Origin: Nonomuraea wenchangensis
GTDB taxonomy: Bacteria > Actinomycetota > Actinomycetes > Streptosporangiales > Streptosporangiaceae
DNA length: 64,000 nt
Reading direction: 5' to 3'
Assembly (NCBI RefSeq): GCF_900111685.1
Contig: NZ_FOHX01000009.1
Coordinates: 248,001-312,000, forward strand
Shown here: in pieces, positions 24,335-31,826 of the stretch
Position numbering within the stretch: the stretch's first letter is position 1
Layout: each line of letters opens with the position of its first letter
Position numbers and translations under genes: made by a program
The notes under the pieces: generated by a model
What the model was told of the DNA's origin: nothing
What the model saw: the letters and a program-made list of their open reading frames with translations, nothing else
Databases searched by the model: none

Positions 24335-26845
24335 TCAGGGACTCAGCTTCAGCGTGTGCTCGGCCGCCTTGCGTACGGCGTCGGGGCTGGAACGCATCGG
24401 CAGCAGCCCGCCCCCGGCCCAGATCTCGGCCTGGTCCCAGTAGTTCTCGTGGAAGGCGTGCCCCGACGCGCCCGTCAGGTTGATCCACTGGGACTTGTCC
24501 AGGTCGGACAGGTCCACCACCATCCGCATCGACGGCACCGCGGTCACCGCGTAGCCCTTCTGGGTGTTCCATCCGGTCGCGTTCACCGCGTCCTTGCCGC
24601 CCGGCACCGCGATCGGCCCGCGGTTGAACAGCGCCTCCACGGGCGCGATGCCGGACGTGCCGAGTGAGCCGTTGACCAGGTCGAGCTGGTGCAGGTCGCC
24701 CCACCGCCAGTCGGAGATCTTCTCGCCGAACCGGTCGGCCAGCTCCTGGTAAGCCGACGCCATCGCCTGCCGCAGCACGTCGTCCCGCCGCTCGGTGACG
24801 TTCTTGGTGGTGACGTCGTCCCAGAAGGGGTCGTCGGGGGCGTCGAGCAGCCGCCTGACGACCTCGTACCAGCGGTCGCCGCCCGCGGGCCTCGCCTGCT
24901 CCGGCAGCTCGTCGTGGAAGGTCAGGGCGAGCACCTGCCGCCACACGGCGTTGAAGTACGCGGCCGGCGCCGAGTCGAGCCCCTGCGAGCCGTCCCACGA
25001 CGTCAGCAGCTCCCTGGCCTGCTTGGCGGGGCCGGCCAGGTCCACCTTCGCGAGCACGGGCACCAGGGTCGCGGCGAAGTTGTTGCGGGTGTCGGCCTGG
25101 ATGGCGGACATGGTGTCGGCGTCCACCTTGCCCTTGCCGACGGCCTCCTCGACGAGGGCGCGGATGCGCTCGGAGCGGTAGCCGTAGGCCCAGTCCTCGG
25201 TCAGCAGCGGCTTGTAGCGTGAGGGGTCGATGACCGCGTTGTTGGCGGTCACCACGAAGCCTTCGGCGGGGTCCTCGACGGACGGGAGCTGTTCGAAGGG
25301 GATCGGGCCGGGCTGCCAGTCGTACTCGCCGGTCCAGCCGGGCACCGGCCACCTGCCGTCGCCCTTCGCGCGTACGGGGATGCGGCCGGGCGCCTGGTAG
25401 CCGATCTTGCCGGAGGTGTCGGCGTACACGAGGTTCTGGGCGGGCACCTCGAACAGCGAGGCCGCCGAGCGGAACTGCGCCCAGTCGCCCGCCTTGTTCA
25501 GCGCGAAGATGGCGCTGGCGGTGTGGCCGGGCGTCAGCGCCGTCCACTGGAGCGCGACCGCGTTCGCCTCGTCGGTGGGCTTGGCGTCAGGCATGACCTC
25601 GTTGATCAGCGGGCCGTGCACGGTGCTGCGCACGGTGATCGTGACGGTGGAACCGCCGGCGACCTTGATCTGCTCCTTGCGGGTCTCCAGTCTGCGCCGC
25701 TCGCCCCGGTACAGGTACGTCTCGCCGTCCACCTTCTCCAGGAACAGGTCGGCGACGTCGGGCCCCAGGTTCGTGAAGCCCCAGGAGATCTTGGCGTTGT
25801 GACCGATGATCACGCCGGGCACGCCGGAGAAGGTGAAGCCGGTCACGTCGTACGGGCACTCCGGGCTCACCTGCCGGCAGTGCAGCCCCGCCTGGTACCA
25901 GACGGACGGGAGCTGCGGCGACAGGTGCGGGTCGTTGGCGAGCAGCGGCTTGCCGCTCTTGGTGTGCGCGCCGGAGATCACCCACGAGTTGGAGCCGATG
26001 CCCTCGCGGTCGGCGGTGCCCATGGTGCTCGGCACGGCGTCGAGGGTCCGGGCCGCCGACTGGAAGACGGCGCCGGTGCCGAGGCGCAGGCGCGGCTCGG
26101 CCTCCTGGTCGAAGCGCTCGCGGTCGATGGCGCCGGTGGTGACGATGGGGGAGTGCCGCTCGAACGGGTAGCCGGGGTAGAGCTGCTCGACGCGGTCGCG
26201 GGGCAGCTTCGCGGCGATCAGCGCCCGGTCGATCTCGTCCTCCATGTTGGAGCGCAGGTCCCAAGCCATGGCCTTGAGCCAGGCGAGGGAGTCGACGGGG
26301 CCCCACGGCTCGGGGTGGTAGTCGCCGTTCTGGATCTTCAGAATGGAGTATTCGAGGCTGCGGTCGGAGGCGTTCGGGTTGGCGCTGAGCCAGGCGTTGA
26401 CGCCCTTGGCGTACGCGTCCAGATACTCGCGGGTGTCCTCGGACAGCAGGGGCAGCTCCTGCTCGGCGACGCGCCGCCAGCCCATGGTCCGCAGGGCCTT
26501 GTCGGTGTCCAGGGTGGACTTGCCGTAGAGCTCCGACAGGCGTCCGGCGGTCATGTGACGGCGGAAGTCCATCTCGTAGAAGCGGTCCTGGGCGTGGACG
26601 TAGCCCTGTGCCATGAAGAGGTCGTCCGGGCTGGAAGCGTAAATGTGCGGGATTCCTGATTTATCGCGATAAATCTCCACGCTGCCGGACAGCCCCGAGA
26701 GCCGCACCGACCCGTCCACCTGCGGGAACGACTGCCGCACGATGAAGACGAGCACACCGGCCAGCACCAGCGCCAGCACCAGAAGAACGGTCACCACCCG
26801 AGCGAACCACCGCAACGGCCGCGGCAACCACGCATAGGGCCTCAC
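24335..26845 (-). CDS. Penicillin acylase family protein (membrane-anchored Ntn hydrolase)
   Basis: An 836-residue amidase precursor of the penicillin/cephalosporin acylase (S45) family, which self-cleaves to expose a catalytic serine. An N-terminal membrane anchor (RWFARVVTVLLVLALVLAGVLVFIV) is followed by the alpha-chain region (DKSGIPHIYASS, AQGYVHAQDRFYEMDFRR). The beta-chain start is in GIGSNSWVISGAHTKSGKPL, where the serine before Asn-Ser-Trp is the predicted nucleophile. Substrates of such enzymes include acyl-homoserine lactones and acylated antibiotics; which applies here is not visible. I chose the GTG at 26845 because ggaggt lies 8 nt upstream. It is the last gene on the minus-strand run that starts with the sigma-like cassette, but a 118-bp gap separates it from the CysRS-like gene. 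Confidence 0.92.
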   Translation of the reverse strand: MRPYAWLPRPLRWFARVVTVLLVLALVLAGVLVFIVRQSFPQVDGSVRLSGLSGSVEIYRDKSGIPHIYASSPDDLFMAQGYVHAQDRFYEMDFRRHMTAGRLSELYGKSTLDTDKALRTMGWRRVAEQELPLLSEDTREYLDAYAKGVNAWLSANPNASDRSLEYSILKIQNGDYHPEPWGPVDSLAWLKAMAWDLRSNMEDEIDRALIAAKLPRDRVEQLYPGYPFERHSPIVTTGAIDRERFDQEAEPRLRLGTGAVFQSAARTLDAVPSTMGTADREGIGSNSWVISGAHTKSGKPLLANDPHLSPQLPSVWYQAGLHCRQVSPECPYDVTGFTFSGVPGVIIGHNAKISWGFTNLGPDVADLFLEKVDGETYLYRGERRRLETRKEQIKVAGGSTVTITVRSTVHGPLINEVMPDAKPTDEANAVALQWTALTPGHTASAIFALNKAGDWAQFRSAASLFEVPAQNLVYADTSGKIGYQAPGRIPVRAKGDGRWPVPGWTGEYDWQPGPIPFEQLPSVEDPAEGFVVTANNAVIDPSRYKPLLTEDWAYGYRSERIRALVEEAVGKGKVDADTMSAIQADTRNNFAATLVPVLAKVDLAGPAKQARELLTSWDGSQGLDSAPAAYFNAVWRQVLALTFHDELPEQARPAGGDRWYEVVRRLLDAPDDPFWDDVTTKNVTERRDDVLRQAMASAYQELADRFGEKISDWRWGDLHQLDLVNGSLGTSGIAPVEALFNRGPIAVPGGKDAVNATGWNTQKGYAVTAVPSMRMVVDLSDLDKSQWINLTGASGHAFHENYWDQAEIWAGGGLLPMRSSPDAVRKAAEHTLKLSP

Positions 26846-26963
26846 CGACCGACACCTCCAACTTCCCGGAACTGGCACTAAGTCTGGCAGCCCTTGATCA
26901 CTACTCCGGACGTGTTCGTCCGTCTTCGTTCACCTTCGCAGTGGATTGGCAGGGTCTGCCGGT

Positions 26964-28091
26964 TCACGCCCAGGTTTGGCCGCCCGCCGGCAGCGTGGGC
27001 GCCTTGCCGATGTCGATCGGCAGGTCGAGCCCCAGCACCTGGTCGACGTGCAGGAAAGCCTCCAGCTTCGCCCCGGGAGGCACCGACCCGTCGCGTTCGA
27101 GCTCGCCCAGCACGCGCAGCGCCGCCGGGGTGTCGAGGTCGTCGCCGAGCGCCGACTCCACCCGCTCCACGTGCCCGGCCGCCATCGGCGCGCTGGGCGA
27201 CTCGGCCCACTCGGCGACCCGCGAGCGCCAGCGCCGCAGCGTGCGGTCGGCCGCCCGCAGGGTGTCCCAGGTGAGGTCGAGCCGCCGGCGGTAGTGGTGC
27301 TCCAGGAACGCCATCCGCACCGCCAGCGGGTCGAGCCCGGCGGCCGTCACGTCCGAGAGCAGCACCACGTCGGACCCGGCGCGCCCGTCGAACAGCAGCC
27401 GCTCACCGTGCACCCAGTGCCGCACCACCTCGTGCCCGGTCGCCGCGTCGGACTGCGCCCGCTCGGCCTCGTCATGGGGGAAGCACCGCTCGATGTCGCC
27501 GAGGTGCAGATCGACGGCCGGGCCGAGGAAACGCAGCGACAGGGCCGAGCACGCGACGTGCCGGCCGGGGACCCCGCGCCCCCAGGGAGAGTCCCAGCTC
27601 AGCTCGCCGTCACCGGGCTCCCACAGGGCCCAGTCGGCGGGCCGCGGCGCCTCCGGCCGGTCGCCGGAGAGCTCGCCGTAGGCCGGGAACGTGCGTACGT
27701 CGAAGAAGACCGAGCCGTCCGGCGCCGTGTAGGCGTGGCCGCGCTCGACCAGCTTCGCGACCAGCTCGATCATGGGCTCGACGTTCTCGCTCGCCCGCGG
27801 CGTGTGCTCCGGCGGCCGGAGGTTGAGCGCGGTGGCGTCGGCGCGGAAGGCGTCCTCGTGGTCGCCTTCGGAGTCGTTGAGGTGGCCGACGTCGGTGATG
27901 TTCCGGCAGGCCAGCACGCGCGCCCGCCGCCGCTCCAGGATCCGCCTCACCAGGTCGGACAGCACGTGCGTGCGCAGGTCGCCGAGGTGGGCCCGCCTAT
28001 GGACGGCAGGCCCGCAGGTGTAGATCCGCACCAGCCTGCCGAACTGGACCGGGACGACCTGGCCGGCGCGCGTGTCGTGGATCCGCAGCAT
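26964..28091 (-). CDS. Cysteinyl-tRNA synthetase paralogue lacking KMSKS
   Basis: A 375-residue class I synthetase-like protein related to CysS/MshC. The zinc and adenylate regions are recognisable: YTCGPAV with the first zinc cysteine (26), HLGD in place of HIGH (35-38), ITDVGHLND, and HVACSALSLRFLGP with the second zinc cysteine. DIHGGG-FPHHE is altered to DLHLGDIERCFPHDE, so a histidine is lost. The KMSKS loop is absent (RAGSDVVLLSDVTAAG stands there). The protein ends soon after a helical domain, far shorter than CysS, and is not a clean match to MshC. It may activate cysteine or another amino acid for something other than tRNA charging, or be inactive. It starts 22 bp after the sigma-like paralogue, so it probably belongs to that operon. 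Confidence 0.8.
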   Translation of the reverse strand: MLRIHDTRAGQVVPVQFGRLVRIYTCGPAVHRRAHLGDLRTHVLSDLVRRILERRRARVLACRNITDVGHLNDSEGDHEDAFRADATALNLRPPEHTPRASENVEPMIELVAKLVERGHAYTAPDGSVFFDVRTFPAYGELSGDRPEAPRPADWALWEPGDGELSWDSPWGRGVPGRHVACSALSLRFLGPAVDLHLGDIERCFPHDEAERAQSDAATGHEVVRHWVHGERLLFDGRAGSDVVLLSDVTAAGLDPLAVRMAFLEHHYRRRLDLTWDTLRAADRTLRRWRSRVAEWAESPSAPMAAGHVERVESALGDDLDTPAALRVLGELERDGSVPPGAKLEAFLHVDQVLGLDLPIDIGKAPTLPAGGQTWA

Positions 28092-28113
28092 TCTCCCGAG
28101 CCTAGCCGGGGCG

Positions 28114-29958
28114 TCATCCGCCCAGGAAACCGAGGATGTCGCGGTCGCCGCGCTCGCGCAGCCGCCCCAGGATCTCCTCGCGCGCCGCGGTGTCCGGCAG
28201 CCCGATCCTGGCCCCGACGAGCCGCAGGCCCTCCATCTCCGAGCTGACCGGAGCGGTGTAGCCGAGCAGGTAGAGGGCCCGGTTGACGGGCGGCATCCCG
28301 ACCGGCGCGGCCGGCAGGTAGCGGGTCAGCAGCTCGCCGCCGTCGGAGACGGTCAGGAAGACGTGGTCGCCCTCGCTCGCTTTGTACTCCGACAGCACGT
28401 TGCGGATCGACCCCATGGTGGGCTGGTTGTGCCAGCTGATCACCACGTCGCCGGACGTCGCCGAGGCCGTGAGCTGCCCGCCGGGCGCCATCCCCAGGTA
28501 GGCCGCGAACCCCGTCGGCAGCGGCGAGCCCGACCCGCGCAGGTGCTCGGCGTTGACGTCCACCCGGTGCCACCAGCGCCCGTCGCGGGAGCGGAAGCTG
28601 CGCCGGGTCAGCGAGACGTCCTTGCGCGGCTGGTAAGGCTCGGACTCCCCGCTCGGCGAGGTGCCCGCCACCCGGATCCAGCCCCGCTGCGTCCGCTCGA
28701 ACCCGGGACCGCCGGAGTAGGCGCGCACCGAGCTCTCGCTGACGTCGTAGCGGGAGGTCAGGTTCGTCACGATCGTGGAGACCGACGCCTCGCCGCCGGC
28801 CCGCTCGATCTCGCGGGCGATCATCTCCCTGATGCCGAGGTACTCGTCGCCGCCCCAGCGGGTCAGACCGTACTTGTTGCGGTCGACCCGCAGGAAGCGG
28901 TCGTCGGCGGTGAGCTGGTTGCGGATGCCGACCAGGCTGTAGTCCTCGCCGATGCGCTCCTGGATCTCCTCGGGCGACAGCGGCGTGCCGGCCACCGCGA
29001 GCACCGCCTCGGCCTTCTCGTTGATGCTGCGCGGCCACGGCACCACGTGCTGACCCAGCACGCGCAGGTGCGGCACGTCCTGGATCCACCGCTCGGCGAT
29101 GTCCTCGCGCACGCCTAGGCCGGACACCATGCCCACGGCCTCGGCGATCGGGCGCGGGCCGTCGGCGAAGAGCTGACGGGTCTTCTCGCGCAGCTCGTCG
29201 GCCCCGCCCGCGACCAGCCAGCCGTCGGACTGCTCGTAGCCGGTCAGCAGCGTGCGGACGAACCGCCAGGCGGGGATGCCCAGGGAGCGCAGCTCGGTGC
29301 GGTGCCAGGGCACGGTGGCCTGGAGGTCGTCGGCGGGCGCCGCGGAGCCGAGCCGGCCGCGCAGCCATGACACGTGGGCCACGAGCGGCGCGGCGTCCTG
29401 GCCGGTCAGCCAGTTCTCGACGTGGTCGCGCAGGTCGCGCTCGATCTGCCTGATGCGCTCGCGCGTCACCGAGAACCGCTGCGCCAGCTCGTCCAGCGTG
29501 GCGCGCTGCGCGGCGTACAGGCGGTCGCGGGCGATGGCGCGCTGCCGGTCGTCCAGCGCGGCGAACAGCTCGTCGATCACCTCGGGGAGCGGCCGGTCCG
29601 GCCGGGCGGGAGCCGGGGCCGCCTCGGGGACGGGTTCGAGCAGCCGCTCGAACACGCCGGCGAACAACTTCTGCGCCACGTCCTTGCCCAGCGTCTCCGG
29701 CGTCCGCTCGGCCTCGGCGGGGTCGGAGAAGCGCAGCAGCGGCAGGATGTCGCCCAGCTGCAGGTGCCCCCAGAAGGCCACGGCGAGGTCGGCCAGGTGG
29801 CCGGCCACGGTCTGCGTGCCGACGACGGCGCAGGCACGGTCGAGGGGGAGCGCCTGCCACCAGGCCTCGGGCAGCTGTGGCTCCTCCAGGACAGGTGCGA
29901 CCTGCCCAGGGGAGGTCCAGCGCACGGGTGGCGCGAGGTCGCTCAGGCTGAGGTTCAT
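28114..29958 (-). CDS. Sigma-region-4/winged-helix protein, paralogue B
   Basis: A 614-residue protein with no family name I can give. Residues 1-115 form a domain shared with paralogue A (MNLSLSDLAPPVRW). Residues about 125-185 are a sigma-70 region 4-like helix-turn-helix, with TLDELAQRFSVTRERIRQIE closely matching the -35-binding helix of primary sigma factors. A conserved WHRTELRSLGIPAWRFV segment follows (about 218-234). From about 310 to 432 there appear to be two winged-helix/HARE-like units (EEIQERIGEDYSLVGIRNQL and ASVSTIVTNLTSRYDVSES). The C-terminal domain (about 441-614) starts PYQPRKDVSLTRRSF and is again shared with A. No catalytic motif is seen. It starts 47 bp after the helicase gene. 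I infer a DNA-binding or RNA-polymerase-interacting partner of the helicase. Confidence 0.75.
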   Translation of the reverse strand: MNLSLSDLAPPVRWTSPGQVAPVLEEPQLPEAWWQALPLDRACAVVGTQTVAGHLADLAVAFWGHLQLGDILPLLRFSDPAEAERTPETLGKDVAQKLFAGVFERLLEPVPEAAPAPARPDRPLPEVIDELFAALDDRQRAIARDRLYAAQRATLDELAQRFSVTRERIRQIERDLRDHVENWLTGQDAAPLVAHVSWLRGRLGSAAPADDLQATVPWHRTELRSLGIPAWRFVRTLLTGYEQSDGWLVAGGADELREKTRQLFADGPRPIAEAVGMVSGLGVREDIAERWIQDVPHLRVLGQHVVPWPRSINEKAEAVLAVAGTPLSPEEIQERIGEDYSLVGIRNQLTADDRFLRVDRNKYGLTRWGGDEYLGIREMIAREIERAGGEASVSTIVTNLTSRYDVSESSVRAYSGGPGFERTQRGWIRVAGTSPSGESEPYQPRKDVSLTRRSFRSRDGRWWHRVDVNAEHLRGSGSPLPTGFAAYLGMAPGGQLTASATSGDVVISWHNQPTMGSIRNVLSEYKASEGDHVFLTVSDGGELLTRYLPAAPVGMPPVNRALYLLGYTAPVSSEMEGLRLVGARIGLPDTAAREEILGRLRERGDRDILGFLGG

Positions 29959-30005
29959 TGAGGTCCAACCGGCAATGGGAAGTATCCGCAGTTCAGACTA
30001 TGTGA

Positions 30006-31823
30006 TCAGAGTGGTAAAAAGGGGCTGCCTCTTCCGTAATGGGAGATATAGAGCATGGCACGGGCCCGGGTGCAGGCGACGAACAGTATGCTCCGTTCGC
30101 GCTGCAGAATCCTCGCCCGCGCGCCGGGATCCTCGGGCGGCGGCTCGGGCACCACGCCCTCCGCCACGCCGACCAGCGCCACCCGCTCGAACTCCAGCCC
30201 CTTCAGATTCCGGAAGGTCGCGGCCCGCACGTCCAGGCCCTCCAGCGCCTTCCTGGCCTGCCCCACCAGCCGCGTCGTACGCGCCCCGACCGCGATCTCG
30301 CCCGGCGGCACCCCGTCGGCCAGCCACGACTCGACCGTGGCGCGCAGGCCGGCCAGCTCCGCCTCGGCCGACTCGTACGCCCGCACGCGCGGCCGTTCGC
30401 CGTTGTGGGTGGCGCGGTAGCCGTACATGTCGGTCGCGCCCCTCGCCAGCCCCGTCGCGAGACCCCCGCCGCGCAGCCGCACCACGAACGACAACAGCTC
30501 CTGCGGCAGCCGGTAGCTCGTCCTCAGCGTGTGCTGCTCGGCCGGGATCCCCACCGCGCCGAGCGCCACCCGTGTGTCGGTGACCCGCTGGTGCGGATCG
30601 CCCACGACGAACAGGTCGTCGGGCGCGTGCGGCGCGACCGCCCGCAGCAGCCGCCACTGCGCCGGGCTGACGTCCTGCGCCTCGTCCACCACCACGTGCC
30701 GGTACGGCTTGCGCCCCGGCTCCACGTCGTCCAGCAGGTCGCCGGTGGACAACGACATCAGCCGCAGCGCCTCGTCCGTGAGCTGGGCGAGGGTCCGCGC
30801 CCCCGGCCCCACCAGCGCGGGACGGCGGCCCTCGGCGTCGGCCACGATGCGCAGCGCCAGCCGCTCCGGGTTGTCCACCTCGATCCGTTTGCGTACGAGC
30901 TCGTCCTCGACGAGCGTGTCGAGACGCGCGGACAGCTCCTCGGCCAGCCCCTGCGAGAACGTGACCAGCAGGACGGGGCCGCTGCCGTGCGCGGCGAGGT
31001 AGGCGGCGCGGTGCAGGGCCACCACGGTCTTGCCGGTGCCCGCCCCGCCGACGACCAGCACCGGATGGTCGTAGCGGGGAGCCTTGGCCAGCCGGTGCTG
31101 CGCCGGATGCAGGAACGTGCACCACCCCGGCGCGCCCAGCACCCGGTCCAGCGCCACCTTGTCCGGCGCGAACGCCGCCTGGTCGGGAGTGCGGCGCAGG
31201 GCCGCGTAGAGGTCGTCGGGATCGATCGGCCCCGGATCGTCGGCCGCCCGCCAGGAGTCCAGCTCGCGCCACGCCTCCGCCAGCGAGCCGCCCCTGGCCA
31301 GCACCGCGAGCGGCAGGTGCTGGGTGGGCGGCAGCAGCGGTTCGAGCGCGGCCACGTCGGCCTCGGTCGTGATCAGGCGGAACAGCGGCAGCGCGTGCAC
31401 GTCCAGGCCGAGCGAGAGCAGGTCGCCGTCGCACACCGGCGCGAACAGCCCGGACGAGCGGGCCGAGCGGCGTAAGGCGGGCTCGACACGTTCCAGGGCC
31501 TCGGCGTCCCACTCCTCGACCACCCCGAGCGCGGGGTTGACGGTGTAGCGGTGGCGGCGGGCGTACGACCAGGCCGCGGCGTCCGGCAGCACCGTCCGCA
31601 GCCAGTAGACGTCCCGGCGGCGCACCACCACCCCCCGGTGCCCGTCGGCCAGCCGGAGCGTGGCGACCCGCGGGTCCCTGGCGCCCCGCACCCGTTCGGG
31701 ATGCGGAGCGCCGGCCACGTTGAGCAGGAACCGGCGCAGCGCGACCACGGCGTCCCTGCGCACCGGCTGGGCCAGTGCGCTGAGCTCCCTGGGAAACTCA
31801 GGGCCGATCGCGAGCCGCGGCAC
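30006..31823 (-). CDS. RelE-like domain fused to UvrD-type superfamily 1 helicase
   Basis: A 605-residue protein. The first ~105 residues resemble a RelE/ParE-type fold found at the front of some actinobacterial UvrD-like proteins (RDPRVATLRLADGHRGVVVR, then WLRTVLPDAAAWSYARRHRYTVN). After a ~130-residue connector comes an SF1 helicase core: Q-motif-like FLHPAQHRLA, Walker A VVGGAGTGKTVVALHRA (about 258-270), Walker B HVVVDEAQDVSP, motif III FVVGDPHQRV, motif IV TLRTSYRLP, motif V TFRNLKGLEFERVALVG and motif VI ILFVACTRARAMLYIS. The 1A/2A domains are compact, with little 1B/2B. The GTG at 31823 starts 3 nt after the stop of paralogue A. Gene order A-helicase-B suggests a complex acting on DNA or stalled transcription; a defence role is possible but unproven. 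Confidence 0.85.
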   Translation of the reverse strand: MPRLAIGPEFPRELSALAQPVRRDAVVALRRFLLNVAGAPHPERVRGARDPRVATLRLADGHRGVVVRRRDVYWLRTVLPDAAAWSYARRHRYTVNPALGVVEEWDAEALERVEPALRRSARSSGLFAPVCDGDLLSLGLDVHALPLFRLITTEADVAALEPLLPPTQHLPLAVLARGGSLAEAWRELDSWRAADDPGPIDPDDLYAALRRTPDQAAFAPDKVALDRVLGAPGWCTFLHPAQHRLAKAPRYDHPVLVVGGAGTGKTVVALHRAAYLAAHGSGPVLLVTFSQGLAEELSARLDTLVEDELVRKRIEVDNPERLALRIVADAEGRRPALVGPGARTLAQLTDEALRLMSLSTGDLLDDVEPGRKPYRHVVVDEAQDVSPAQWRLLRAVAPHAPDDLFVVGDPHQRVTDTRVALGAVGIPAEQHTLRTSYRLPQELLSFVVRLRGGGLATGLARGATDMYGYRATHNGERPRVRAYESAEAELAGLRATVESWLADGVPPGEIAVGARTTRLVGQARKALEGLDVRAATFRNLKGLEFERVALVGVAEGVVPEPPPEDPGARARILQRERSILFVACTRARAMLYISHYGRGSPFLPL

Positions 31824-31826
31824 GGC

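Noticed and set aside
26911..26926. Terminator hairpin cggac-N6-gtccg before the acylase
   Set aside because: A 5-bp stem in high-GC DNA is expected by chance; not strong enough to list.
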